A stretch of 64,000 bases of DNA, taken from the IMG/VR virus record IMGVR_UViG_3300011113_000747, positions 120,543-184,542 of that record, one strand, 5' to 3'. The translations under genes and the position numbers were made by a program. Position 1 is the stretch's first letter. The number at the start of each line of letters is the position of its first letter. The DNA is from a virus. Below are positions 49,204 to 55,988 of this stretch, in pieces. A model generated the notes under the pieces. That model did not search any database. It was not told the origin of the DNA and saw nothing but the letters and a program-made list of their open reading frames with translations.

Positions 49204-49209
49204 AACATC

Positions 49210-49566
49210 ATGAAAAAAATCATTAATTTCTTCGCAAGCCTCAAGTTTGTCTTCATGCCTCATTATTGGGTCATGGATGATGGTTATAATGAAGAATGGG
49301 ATAAAAAGTTTTGCGAGCTTGTTAAAGCGCACGACTTCGAACCAGACTGCGACCTTGACCAAGAATTTGGCAATCAAACATACACTGCATTCCTTGGTGA
49401 GTATCGTATTTGGGTAAGTAATTATCCTTTTGCCTTTTTCAGTTTTTGCGGCAAGCGTGGTGGGGATTATAACACGTCTAGTATTCGTCCCAGCCGCCTC
49501 ACCATTGCCAAATACTACAAGAAGCTCAAAGCTGATCTTGCCAAACACAACTGCACACATCGCTAA
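49210..49566 (+). CDS. Hypothetical protein
   Basis: 118 residues: hydrophobic start (KKIINFFASLKFVFMPHYWVM) and a Tyr/Phe-rich beta core (TAFLGEYRIWVSNYPFAFFSFCGKRG), basic end. Unnamed phage family. Confidence 0.6.
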   Translation: MKKIINFFASLKFVFMPHYWVMDDGYNEEWDKKFCELVKAHDFEPDCDLDQEFGNQTYTAFLGEYRIWVSNYPFAFFSFCGKRGGDYNTSSIRPSRLTIAKYYKKLKADLAKHNCTHR

Positions 49567-49571
49567 TTCAT

Positions 49572-49985
49572 ATGTTCTACCAAGACAAAACTCTCCAAAA
49601 CAAAATTCATGGTGCCAAGTTCCTTGGCTTCACTCGCAGGGATGAAAGCACCATTCTCATCACTACTGATCGTGGTAACATTAATGTGAGTGTTTCAGGT
49701 GACTGTTGCTCTCATTCCATCTTCTATGATGTGGTGGTGCCTGAAGAATGCTTTGGTGCTGAAATCACCGGCTTTGACACATGGGATCGTGAGAGTCCAG
49801 TGCCAACTGAAGAGCAGGTGAACGCAAAGGCCATTGCACTTTGTGGTGAGCATGGATGGTCTTCTGAATGTCTCAGCATTTGGGATGTCAAGCTTCAAAC
49901 CACCAATGGCACCATCTACCTGCGCCATGTCAACAGCTCCAATGGCTATTATGATGGTATTGTGATCATCAAATGTTATTACTAA
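49572..49985 (+). CDS. Conserved hypothetical protein
   Basis: 137 residues, mostly beta: GAKFLGFTRRDESTILITTDRGNINVSVSGDCCSHSIFYDVVVPEECFGAEI, and a C-terminal LQTTNGTIYLRHVNSSNGYYDGI. The GDCCSxSxFY block recurs in unnamed phage proteins as I recall. Function unknown. Confidence 0.64.
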   Translation: MFYQDKTLQNKIHGAKFLGFTRRDESTILITTDRGNINVSVSGDCCSHSIFYDVVVPEECFGAEITGFDTWDRESPVPTEEQVNAKAIALCGEHGWSSECLSIWDVKLQTTNGTIYLRHVNSSNGYYDGIVIIKCYY

Positions 49986-49986
49986 T

Positions 49987-50196
49987 ATGGCTCTTACAGA
50001 TTGTCCCAAATGCTGGAATGCAGAAGAACAATGCACTTGCAGTGAAAAACAAATTGGTACATACAAAGAAGAATTTGAAAAACTTCGACACATTTGCTTG
50101 AAGATTTATTATGCTCGCATTGCAATGAGAGAAGATCTGGTCATCAAAGGTCTTGATGAGATTGATGCATACTTTCGTGAACCTAACATGAACTAA
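49987..50196 (+). CDS. Small protein with Cys4 knuckle
   Basis: 69 residues. CPKCWNAEEQCTC at 6-18 could hold a metal ion; the rest is helical. Starts 1 nt after the preceding stop. Confidence 0.6.
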   Translation: MALTDCPKCWNAEEQCTCSEKQIGTYKEEFEKLRHICLKIYYARIAMREDLVIKGLDEIDAYFREPNMN

Positions 50197-50197
50197 C

Positions 50198-50608
50198 ATG
50201 GATAAACTTCAAAAGCTATTTGACATTGGATTTAGACAAATTGGTAAATGGAATTGTAATCCTAATCTTCAACTTGAAAGAAGCTTCAAAGGTACGCGTA
50301 AGAACGTCCTGTATGCCTTTGTTGTAGATGGTGAGCCTATGTATGTGGGTAAAGCAGGAGACTTTATGGGTGTTATGAACGCTTATAGGCATCCTGGTAA
50401 ACGCTCAACACGCATTCGAATCAAACAACATCTCATCGATCGAATTGAAGCTGGGTGTAATGTTATTGTTTTAATGTTCGAACAAACAGATGATATGTAC
50501 TTTCATGGGATTAAGCTCAATCTCTGCCATGCCCTTGAAGAAGAAATTATTAAAATTATGAACCTTGAATGGAATATAATTGGTAAGGTAAAAGGAACAA
50601 ACGTATAA
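50198..50608 (+). CDS. GIY-YIG nuclease-like protein
   Basis: 136 residues. NVLYAFVVDGEPMYVGKAG (about 36-54) is a GIY-YIG core with YAF in place of GIY and YVG for YIG; RIRIKQHL provides an Arg and a late Glu sits in ALEEEIIKIM. It has no DNA-binding repeats, so it is more like UvrC-type or stand-alone phage GIY-YIG proteins than a homing enzyme. Confidence 0.66.
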   Translation: MDKLQKLFDIGFRQIGKWNCNPNLQLERSFKGTRKNVLYAFVVDGEPMYVGKAGDFMGVMNAYRHPGKRSTRIRIKQHLIDRIEAGCNVIVLMFEQTDDMYFHGIKLNLCHALEEEIIKIMNLEWNIIGKVKGTNV

Positions 50609-50609
50609 T
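50593..50609 (+). promoter_or_regulatory. Early promoter of the 50616 operon
   Basis: AGGAAC (50593-50598), N5, TATAAT (50604-50609), 6 nt, ATG at 50616; lies in the end of the GIY-YIG gene. Confidence 0.77.
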
Positions 50610-50615
50610 AGATTT

Positions 50616-50873
50616 ATGGAAAGCAAAGAACCAAACATTACTGCTATCAAAGGTATTATCCGAGACCGGAATATCTGCGGTTACAATGATAAGCGCAAGA
50701 ATGGTCGTCGTATCAAGATCACCTCATGTATCTCTCATGCTGACCAAGATCTACTCGAACGTGTTTTGCCGCAATGTTACCCGCAGTATAAAGTAGCGGT
50801 TGGTAACTATATTACCAAACCTAGTTGGGGTAAGCCATATGTAGCTACCGCAATTCATTTTCGGAATAAGTAA
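50616..50873 (+). CDS. Small basic hypothetical protein
   Basis: 85 residues: KGIIRDRNICGYNDKRKNGRRIKITSCISHADQDLLERVLPQC. Basic beta region and helix. No family recognised. Confidence 0.6.
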   Translation: MESKEPNITAIKGIIRDRNICGYNDKRKNGRRIKITSCISHADQDLLERVLPQCYPQYKVAVGNYITKPSWGKPYVATAIHFRNK

Positions 50874-50878
50874 TTGAT

Positions 50879-51064
50879 ATGACTATTACCCTTCAAATTC
50901 CTGATCAAACATTGAGTAAATACTCAAACTTTATTGAAGCAGGTACTGGTGTCCCAGGACCTCAAACTGCAGAAGAGTGGTCACTATACATTACTGATAC
51001 AATAATCAATAATTATATGACAGAAAAATTCGGCACTGATAACAATAATGTTGAGTTTATCTAA
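50879..51064 (+). CDS. Small hypothetical protein
   Basis: 61 residues (TLQIPDQTLSKYSNFIEAGTGVPGPQTAEEWSLYITDTIINNYM). Resembles short phage proteins of unknown function. Stop shares a base with the next start. Confidence 0.58.
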   Translation: MTITLQIPDQTLSKYSNFIEAGTGVPGPQTAEEWSLYITDTIINNYMTEKFGTDNNNVEFI

Positions 51065-51321
51065 TGATTGTTGCAGATAAAAATAATAACATAATCAAAG
51101 TTGGATCTACTCTTTCAATAAGAGGGGTTGATCATAAAGTGATTGATATAATCTTACCATCAACCATAGAGGGTTACCTTATAGTAATGGACAACACAAA
51201 TGGCAATACTTATAAGGTATACCCAACTCTTTTTGGTGGGAAGTGGGATAGAGATAGAGAATACATTATAGGTAAAACTCCCACTAAAAAGAATTTGATT
51301 TCTAAGGGAAAGAAATTATAA
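51064..51321 (+). CDS. Small hypothetical protein
   Basis: 85 residues, SH3-like beta (VADKNNNIIKVGSTLSIRGVDHKVIDIILPSTIEGYLIVMDN), basic end. Last gene before the first tRNA. Confidence 0.58.
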   Translation: MIVADKNNNIIKVGSTLSIRGVDHKVIDIILPSTIEGYLIVMDNTNGNTYKVYPTLFGGKWDRDREYIIGKTPTKKNLISKGKKL

Positions 51322-51344
51322 TTATAGGGTAAGAAAGATTAAAT

Positions 51345-51437
51345 GCTCCAGTGGCGAAATTGGCTGAAACGCATGAGATTTAAAATCTCATACCCACGAG
51401 GTAAACACTGTCGGTTCGAATCCGACCTGGAGTACCA
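51345..51437 (+). tRNA. tRNA-Leu (anticodon UAA)
   Basis: Acceptor GCTCCAG pairs with CTGGAGT, anticodon stem TGAGA/TCTCA with loop TTTAAAA (anticodon TAA), long class II variable arm, T-loop TTCGAAT, and an encoded CCA end. Reads UUA, a common codon in this AT-rich genome. Confidence 0.95.
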
Positions 51438-51445
51438 TTTTCAAA

Positions 51446-51462
51446 AGGAAAGTCTATATAAT
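51446..51462 (+). promoter_or_regulatory. Early promoter of the 51469 gene
   Basis: AGGAAA (51446-51451), N5, TATAAT (51457-51462), 6 nt, ATG at 51469. Confidence 0.77.
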
Positions 51463-51468
51463 TAAAAC

Positions 51469-51861
51469 ATGAAGTATGTCCCAAAAGTTCCTAGTGTTGT
51501 TGAAGCTAAGACTCTCCTCGGTCAAGGTAAGTTCCCTTATTACCATCCTTGTAGTGTTTGTGGTAAAGCTTGCTCTACTCCAACTAAAGTCTTCTGGCAG
51601 AAACGCCTCAATGAGTTTGGCTCTGTAGAAGAACTCTATAGTAAGTTTACTTGCCGTGATTGCCGCAAGAGCAAGAAGCAGCTCAAGAAAGAACGCGTAG
51701 CTGCTCTAGTTGGTAGTTCTAGTTCTGTATCTACTTTGTATCAGCGTAAGCCGGGTGATGCAATCAAAATTGCTCCAGGTCATATCGGCTTCTCTGTCTG
51801 GGAAGATGGTAAGTTTCTCGGCACCACTATGCATCGTTTGGTTGACAAACAAAAGAATTAA
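51469..51861 (+). CDS. Zinc-binding hypothetical protein
   Basis: 130 residues. HPCSVCGKAC (26-36) and FTCRDCRKSKK (about 61-71) form a Cys4 site of the HNH/recombination-nuclease type, but no HNH catalytic His/Asn is visible. The second half is basic and then beta. May bind DNA. Confidence 0.62.
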   Translation: MKYVPKVPSVVEAKTLLGQGKFPYYHPCSVCGKACSTPTKVFWQKRLNEFGSVEELYSKFTCRDCRKSKKQLKKERVAALVGSSSSVSTLYQRKPGDAIKIAPGHIGFSVWEDGKFLGTTMHRLVDKQKN

Positions 51862-51877
51862 GGAACAAAGATATAAT
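51861..51877 (+). promoter_or_regulatory. Early promoter of the 51884 gene
   Basis: AGGAAC (51861-51866), N5, TATAAT (51872-51877), 6 nt, ATG at 51884. Confidence 0.77.
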
Positions 51878-51883
51878 AGATTT

Positions 51884-52087
51884 ATGAACAAATATAATAA
51901 AGGTAAAACCGAAAAGGTTATTGAAACTGAGTTCTACCATCGTAGGTGGAATGGTAGTGGTTTTCATTCACATCACAACAAGCTGACTGGTGCGTTTGGA
52001 ATCACCAAGAAGGAATGGTTCCGAATGGTTGAAGATCGTAATCGTAAAACTAAAGCTCTTCGTCAGAAAATCAAAAACGGAAAATAA
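51884..52087 (+). CDS. Small basic hypothetical protein
   Basis: 67 residues, rich in Lys, Arg and His (TEFYHRRWNGSGFHSHHNKLTGAFGITKKEWFRMVEDRNRKTKALRQK). The start is set by the promoter; longer in-frame starts run into the preceding gene. Possibly nucleic-acid binding. Confidence 0.62.
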   Translation: MNKYNKGKTEKVIETEFYHRRWNGSGFHSHHNKLTGAFGITKKEWFRMVEDRNRKTKALRQKIKNGK

Positions 52088-52088
52088 T

Positions 52089-52244
52089 ATGAGTGATAAA
52101 GTAACTGTGAATGCAGGTGGTGGTGGCTGTTTTAGTCTTATTCTTACCATCATGGTTTTGTGGGCTCTTTGGTTTGGTCTGCCAACTCCATGGGGTGTAT
52201 TTGAGATTGATATCTTTCCTCCGGGATTGTTTATCAATAGGTGA
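52089..52244 (+). CDS. Small membrane protein
   Basis: 51 residues: Gly-rich GGGGCF, one membrane helix (SLILTIMVLWALWFGL), then PTPWGVFEIDIFPPGLFI, a C-terminal pattern I recall in short phage membrane proteins. Starts 1 nt after the preceding stop. Confidence 0.62.
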   Translation: MSDKVTVNAGGGGCFSLILTIMVLWALWFGLPTPWGVFEIDIFPPGLFINR

Positions 52245-52251
52245 GTTTAAT

Positions 52252-52326
52252 GCGCTTGTAGCTTAAAGGTGAAGCGGGGGTCTCATAAACCCTAGAGTGT
52301 TGGTTCAAGTCCAACCGGGCGCACCA
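52252..52326 (+). tRNA. tRNA with CAU anticodon (Met or Ile2)
   Basis: Acceptor GCGCTTG/CGGGCGC (two G-T pairs), anticodon stem GGGGT/ACCCT with loop CTCATAA, T-arm TTGGT/CAACC... with TTCAAGT loop, and encoded CCA. CAU could read AUG, or AUA if the C is modified to lysidine; the sequence does not decide. Confidence 0.88.
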
Positions 52327-52331
52327 ATTTC

Positions 52332-52440
52332 GACTCAGCAGCGTGGACAGTGACATGCATGGCATTATAACAAGGCAATACCTAGTCCGCTATGTAGTCT
52401 TGCAAGGGCGGAGCTGGTGCAATTCCAGCCTGAGTCACCA
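52332..52440 (+). tRNA. Atypical tRNA-like element A
   Basis: Perfect 7-bp acceptor GACTCAG/CTGAGTC, discriminator A, encoded CCA (52438-52440), perfect T-stem GCTGG/CCAGC with loop TGCAATT, and a 4-bp D-like stem GCGT/ATGC. The part between (52359-52412) has no standard 5-bp/7-nt anticodon arm; it can form a GGCATT/AATACC hairpin with a 10-nt loop and a TCCGC/GCGGA arm. 109 nt long. It could be a tRNA with an insertion, a degenerate tRNA or a tRNA mimic. Confidence 0.55.
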
Positions 52441-52443
52441 AAT

Positions 52444-52535
52444 AGGAGGATAGTTTAACACGCGAAAACCAGAGTTGTATTGGCAACCGCCTTGAGTGGC
52501 ATCTGATGCAGGTTCAAGGTCTGCTCCTCCTTCCA
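52444..52535 (+). tRNA. Atypical tRNA-like element B
   Basis: Perfect 7-bp acceptor AGGAGGA/TCCTCCT, T at the discriminator, encoded CCA, T8-A9, D-stem GTTT/AAAC, T-stem GCAGG/TCTGC with canonical TTCAAGG loop. The middle lacks a standard anticodon arm: either GTTG/CAAC with a 6-nt loop plus GCC/GGC, or CAGA/TCTG enclosing 28 nt. It lies 3 nt after element A. Confidence 0.55.
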
Positions 52536-52541
52536 ATTTTT

Positions 52542-52769
52542 ATGAAAGAAAATACTGAAATAGATGAATTGCAGAGAAGATTGCATGACGCTCATGAATC
52601 ATCTGCAATGCTGCGAGACAAAATTGATCATTTAAAAGCTGAGATAGAAGATGCAAAGAACATTCTTCGCAAAGAACTTGATAGAGATTATGATGCTCAA
52701 GACACGCTGCGTACTTTAGTTGTTGTAGCTACAAATGCACTCTTTTATGCAAGAGGAAATAAACTATAA
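52542..52769 (+). CDS. Small coiled-coil protein
   Basis: 75 residues, nearly all one coiled coil (EIDELQRRLHDAHESSAMLRDKIDHLKAEIEDAKNILRKELDRDYDAQD). Starts 6 nt after the last tRNA-like element. No family. Confidence 0.6.
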   Translation: MKENTEIDELQRRLHDAHESSAMLRDKIDHLKAEIEDAKNILRKELDRDYDAQDTLRTLVVVATNALFYARGNKL

Positions 52770-52770
52770 T
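52754..52770 (+). promoter_or_regulatory. Early promoter of the 52776 gene
   Basis: AGGAAA (52754-52759), N5, TATAAT (52765-52770), 5 nt, ATG at 52776; overlaps the preceding stop codon. Confidence 0.75.
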
Positions 52771-52775
52771 TAGAT

Positions 52776-53378
52776 ATGTCAAAAATCTTCTTCACCTCCG
52801 ACACCCATTTCGGACACGCCAACATCATCAAGTATTGCGCCAGGCCTTTTGCTGATGCCAATGACATGAATGAAAAGCTCATTGCCAATTGGAACAATGT
52901 TGTCTCTCCTGATGATGTTGTTTACCATCTTGGTGACTTTGCATTTGGCAGCATCTCTGATGTCAATCGTGTGATGCATCGTCTCAACTTTGCTCACATG
53001 CACTTCATCAAAGGCAACCACGACAAGCCTTTTCTTAATTGGTACAATGATTATAAGTGCGGCAATGATGCACTTGCGCGCAAAGTGACCATCTATCCTC
53101 ACTTTCTGGAGACCAACATCAACAAGCAGAAGTTTGTGCTGTGTCACTACGCAATGAAGGTATGGAATGAAAGTCATCGTGGAGCACTGCACCTGTATGG
53201 ACATTCGCATGGTACTCTGCCAGATGATCCCAACTCCAAGAGCTTTGATGTTGGTGTGGATTGCCACAACTACCATCCCATCAGCTTGGAACAAGTGCTA
53301 GAGATCATGGACAAAAAGAAGGTGGAGAACAATTTTGAGAATCTACCTGGCGTCAAAGCAGGCATCATCAGAGAATAA
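52776..53378 (+). CDS. Metallophosphoesterase
   Basis: 200 residues. SDTHFGH (8-14), GDFAFG (53-58), KGNHDK (79-84), LCHYAM and YGHSHG complete the calcineurin-like metal site. The FTSDTHFGHxNII start is the form found in small phage and bacterial phosphoesterases near RNA-repair genes. Likely acts on RNA 2',3'-cyclic ends or nucleotides. It directly precedes an RNA ligase. Confidence 0.83.
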   Translation: MSKIFFTSDTHFGHANIIKYCARPFADANDMNEKLIANWNNVVSPDDVVYHLGDFAFGSISDVNRVMHRLNFAHMHFIKGNHDKPFLNWYNDYKCGNDALARKVTIYPHFLETNINKQKFVLCHYAMKVWNESHRGALHLYGHSHGTLPDDPNSKSFDVGVDCHNYHPISLEQVLEIMDKKKVENNFENLPGVKAGIIRE

Positions 53379-53381
53379 CAG

Positions 53382-53409
53382 TTGACTAGATTAGGAAACT
53401 CGCTATAAT
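53382..53409 (+). promoter_or_regulatory. Strong early promoter of the second RNA ligase
   Basis: TTGACT (53382-53387), 16-nt spacer with AGGAAA (53393-53398), TATAAT (53404-53409), 6 nt, ATG at 53416. Confidence 0.85.
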
Positions 53410-53415
53410 AATTGT

Positions 53416-54417
53416 ATGAAATTAGCTTCTATTGAACTCATCTCTAACATTCAACCTCATCCCAATGCTGATAAATTGGACCTAGCTAAGGTGCTAGGCT
53501 ACACCTGCATCATTGAAAAGGGCAAATACAAAGTTGGTGATGCAGTTGTGCTCATTCAGCCTGATACTGTGCTGCCTGACAAACCATGGGCTGAAGTGTT
53601 CAAGAAGAAAGGCAATCGCACCAAAGCCATCAAGCTCCGCGGTGTGTGGTCTTTTGGTATTGTCATGAGTCCTTATGATGTTTGCGACTTGAGCGATCTC
53701 AAGGGCATGCTGCTGCCCAGCAACATTGGCAAAGACATCTCTGAACGCATTGGAGTTACCAAGTACGAAGCTCCTCAGCCTCAGCAGCTGGACGCCAAAG
53801 GTCACTTGCCATTTGGTCTGGGTAAGACTGATGAAGAACGCTATCAGAACATTCTTGATTTGCCATTCGGTGAAATTGTTGATGTGACTCTCAAGATTGA
53901 TGGTCAGAGCGCCACTTACTACTGCCGCAAGGATCGTGAGACTGGTGAGTGGCATACTGGCATCTGCTCTCGCTCTCTTGAAATGAAGCCAGAGTGCAGC
54001 AACAATTACACTCGCATCAATATCAAGTATGACATTCTCAGCAAGCTACTCAACTATTGCAGCTTTAATGACGTGAGTTTGGCTCTGCGTGGAGAGATTT
54101 TTGGAAACAACATTCAAGGTCATGGCAACAATCCTCATGCCAAGATGCCTCTGGACTTTGCTGCGTTTAGTGTTTACAACTTTGATACCTTTCAGTATGA
54201 AAACACTGATGATGCTCACAATTATGTGAATGTGTGTAATGCATTGCAACTCCCAACTGTGCCTATCATTGCCACCAACATCCTCACTCCAGAGCTCATC
54301 AAGCACTATGCTGAAGACATCTCTGAAATTGATGGCAAGCCTTTTGAAGGTGTGGTCATCAAGCACAGCAAAGGATCGTTTAAAATTATCAATTTGAGTT
54401 ACGATTCTGGAAAGTAA
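53416..54417 (+). CDS. RNA ligase, DRB0094 (Rnl5) type
   Basis: 333 residues. The N-terminal 110 residues look like an OB domain (VLGYTCIIEKGKYKVGDAVVLIQPDTVLP ... LRGVWSFGIVM), followed by the ligase core: motif I KIDGQS with Lys160, CSRSLEM, LRGEIFG (motif III), FEGVVIKH (motif IV). This domain order is that of the Deinococcus DRB0094 ligase family, which seals 5'-phosphate nicks with a preference for 3'-OH RNA. It is distinct from the Rnl1-type ligase at 44344. Confidence 0.87.
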   Translation: MKLASIELISNIQPHPNADKLDLAKVLGYTCIIEKGKYKVGDAVVLIQPDTVLPDKPWAEVFKKKGNRTKAIKLRGVWSFGIVMSPYDVCDLSDLKGMLLPSNIGKDISERIGVTKYEAPQPQQLDAKGHLPFGLGKTDEERYQNILDLPFGEIVDVTLKIDGQSATYYCRKDRETGEWHTGICSRSLEMKPECSNNYTRINIKYDILSKLLNYCSFNDVSLALRGEIFGNNIQGHGNNPHAKMPLDFAAFSVYNFDTFQYENTDDAHNYVNVCNALQLPTVPIIATNILTPELIKHYAEDISEIDGKPFEGVVIKHSKGSFKIINLSYDSGK

Positions 54418-54419
54418 TT

Positions 54420-54491
54420 ATGTTTGAAGTCTTGGCTGCAAACTACCAAGAAGTTGAAAAGGTATTCAAGTCACTAAAATCAGTTGTTTAA
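54420..54491 (+). CDS. Possible 23-codon ORF
   Basis: MFEVLAANYQEVEKVFKSL and four more residues, starting 2 nt after the ligase stop and ending inside the next promoter. Only position supports it. Confidence 0.25.
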   Translation: MFEVLAANYQEVEKVFKSLKSVV

Positions 54492-54511
54492 ATTAGGAAA
54501 TTCGCTATAAT
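54484..54511 (+). promoter_or_regulatory. Early promoter of the 54518 gene
   Basis: TTGTTT (54484-54489), 16-nt spacer with AGGAAA (54495-54500), TATAAT (54506-54511), 6 nt, ATG at 54518. Confidence 0.8.
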
Positions 54512-54517
54512 AATTGT

Positions 54518-54937
54518 ATGAACGAAAATACACCTACCATTCAAAACACTCTCGAAAATGCCCTCATCACCTCCATCGAGGGTATCAAAAAGACCGGTAC
54601 AGAGCTTGTTGATGCTCTTTATCAGCAAGCCCCTGAAGTAATTGAGCAACTTTTATTGTGGCATGGTGTTGAATCATTTATTCTGTTCTTAGTATCGCTA
54701 GCAATGCTCAGTGTGCCGTTTATTTTTTATAAATTGGCTGCGGCTGCTTATACGAAGTTCAACGTCGCAAAAATGAGCGATGAATTTCCTTATTGGATGA
54801 TTACTATTGTATCTGGAATTGTTTCAATAACAGCCTCTACCGCAATGGCCATTGATCTAATGAACCTCAAATGGCTCAAAATCTGGCTGGCTCCAAAAGT
54901 TTACTTGCTGGAATATTTGACCACTTTGGTGAAATAA
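54518..54937 (+). CDS. Membrane protein, paralogue of the 48183 gene
   Basis: 139 residues, two membrane segments (about 52-72 SFILFLVSLAMLSVPFIFYKL and 93-110 WMITIVSGIVSITASTAMAI). N-terminal helical domain and C-terminal LAPKVYLLEYLTTLVK as in the protein at 48183. First of four small membrane-protein genes in a row. Confidence 0.68.
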   Translation: MNENTPTIQNTLENALITSIEGIKKTGTELVDALYQQAPEVIEQLLLWHGVESFILFLVSLAMLSVPFIFYKLAAAAYTKFNVAKMSDEFPYWMITIVSGIVSITASTAMAIDLMNLKWLKIWLAPKVYLLEYLTTLVK

Positions 54938-54938
54938 G

Positions 54939-54966
54939 TTGATTGTGACAAAACCTCTACCATAAT
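54939..54966 (+). promoter_or_regulatory. Promoter with CATAAT -10
   Basis: TTGATT (54939-54944), 16-nt spacer, CATAAT (54961-54966), 6 nt, ATG at 54973. Confidence 0.7.
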
Positions 54967-54972
54967 ATCAAC

Positions 54973-55176
54973 ATGAACAACAATAGCATCGTCGTTTATC
55001 GATCTGAAATGGAGCGTATGCAAGATGAATTTTGGATGGACTTTATGTCTTCCAATGCATCTTGGATGCAATACGTTATTATGGCATTCTTTGGCTTCCT
55101 CATTCTTTTCATTCTCGGTGTGTTCTGCACCGTCATTTACAACATGTTCAAGTTTCGCAAAACCTTCAAACGCTAA
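54973..55176 (+). CDS. Small membrane protein
   Basis: 67 residues: polar Met-rich N-terminus, one strong membrane helix (YVIMAFFGFLILFILGVFCTVIY) and a basic tail (KFRKTFKR), so N-out/C-in by the positive-inside rule. No family. Confidence 0.66.
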   Translation: MNNNSIVVYRSEMERMQDEFWMDFMSSNASWMQYVIMAFFGFLILFILGVFCTVIYNMFKFRKTFKR

Positions 55177-55182
55177 TTCATT

Positions 55183-55410
55183 ATGAATCCCCTTATTGCA
55201 TTTCTTCTTGACTATCTTGCTGGCGTCTTTGTTATGGCAATCATCACTCGTTATGAGAATGCCAAAGAAAAAAGCAAACAAACATGCTTGGACCCCAGCT
55301 TCAGCTTGCTGTCTTGGATTGGTGTTGCTATATACGTTATTTGCACTTTGGAAAAATCTTACAAAAATGGCTTCATTGCCAAGCTACTCAACTACACCGA
55401 CAAAGAGTAA
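55183..55410 (+). CDS. Small membrane protein
   Basis: 75 residues with two hydrophobic segments (IAFLLDYLAGVFVMAII and LSWIGVAIYVICTL) and a charged loop (RYENAKEKSKQ). The TAA shares a base with the start of the next membrane peptide. Confidence 0.63.
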   Translation: MNPLIAFLLDYLAGVFVMAIITRYENAKEKSKQTCLDPSFSLLSWIGVAIYVICTLEKSYKNGFIAKLLNYTDKE

Positions 55411-55496
55411 TGCTACCATACATCATCGTTGCCATTTGGTTGGTGCTGAGCATGTTGGCTTTGTGTTTGTTCAACACAAATGCAGATAACAGTTGA
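55410..55496 (+). CDS. Membrane peptide (28 aa)
   Basis: 28 residues, a single hydrophobic helix (LPYIIVAIWLVLSMLALCLF) and a short polar tail. TAATG overlap with the preceding gene; its TGA is part of the next -35 box. Confidence 0.5.
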   Translation: MLPYIIVAIWLVLSMLALCLFNTNADNS

Positions 55497-55520
55497 TTTG
55501 ATTAGGAAAATCCACATAAT
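55493..55520 (+). promoter_or_regulatory. Early promoter with CATAAT -10
   Basis: TTGATT (55493-55498), 16-nt spacer with AGGAAA (55504-55509), CATAAT (55515-55520), 6 nt, ATG at 55527. Confidence 0.77.
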
Positions 55521-55526
55521 ATCAAC

Positions 55527-55760
55527 ATGAACAAAACCTCACAATACTCCACTGAAATTCAATACAAAGTTAGGGACAATGAAAACCAACAATTCATCCA
55601 AGTTGCTCCTGATGCAGCTGGATTTGGCTGCGTTGAAGTTGCTTACATAAAAGATGGCATTATTGATCGTACTGATCGTATCACCATGCCGCCTGAAATG
55701 GCTCTGCTGGTTGCAGAAGCTATTAAGAAGGTTGCAGAACATATTATTACTAATGAGTAA
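55527..55760 (+). CDS. Small hypothetical protein
   Basis: 77 residues, beta then helix (QFIQVAPDAAGFGCVEVAYIKDGIIDRTDRITMPPEMALLVAEAIKKVAE). The pattern resembles a small phage protein family of unknown role. Confidence 0.62.
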   Translation: MNKTSQYSTEIQYKVRDNENQQFIQVAPDAAGFGCVEVAYIKDGIIDRTDRITMPPEMALLVAEAIKKVAEHIITNE

Positions 55761-55962
55761 TGAACTTGATCTACACCCCATCTGCTACTATGACATGGCT
55801 GAAGATGAAATCAATCGCTTCAAACATCTAAGAGAAACGTTTATCTCTGATAAACAGGCAGATCTAAGTAAGGTTTCACAATCTGAAGTCAACGAAGAGA
55901 TTCAAAGGGATTCTAAGCGAGACCATCACGCTCCTATCTCTTTTAAGTATGTCTATCCATAA
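55753..55962 (+). CDS. Small acidic hypothetical protein
   Basis: 69 residues from the ATG at 55753, overlapping the preceding stop. ELDLHPICYYDMAEDEINRFKHLRETFISDK, polar and helical. The longer in-frame start at 55654 is unlikely. Confidence 0.56.
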   Translation: MSNELDLHPICYYDMAEDEINRFKHLRETFISDKQADLSKVSQSEVNEEIQRDSKRDHHAPISFKYVYP

Positions 55963-55965
55963 TTA

Positions 55966-55982
55966 AGGAAAGTCGATATAAT
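55966..55982 (+). promoter_or_regulatory. Early promoter of the 55989 gene
   Basis: AGGAAA (55966-55971), N5, TATAAT (55977-55982), 6 nt, ATG at 55989. Confidence 0.8.
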
Positions 55983-55988
55983 AATTGT

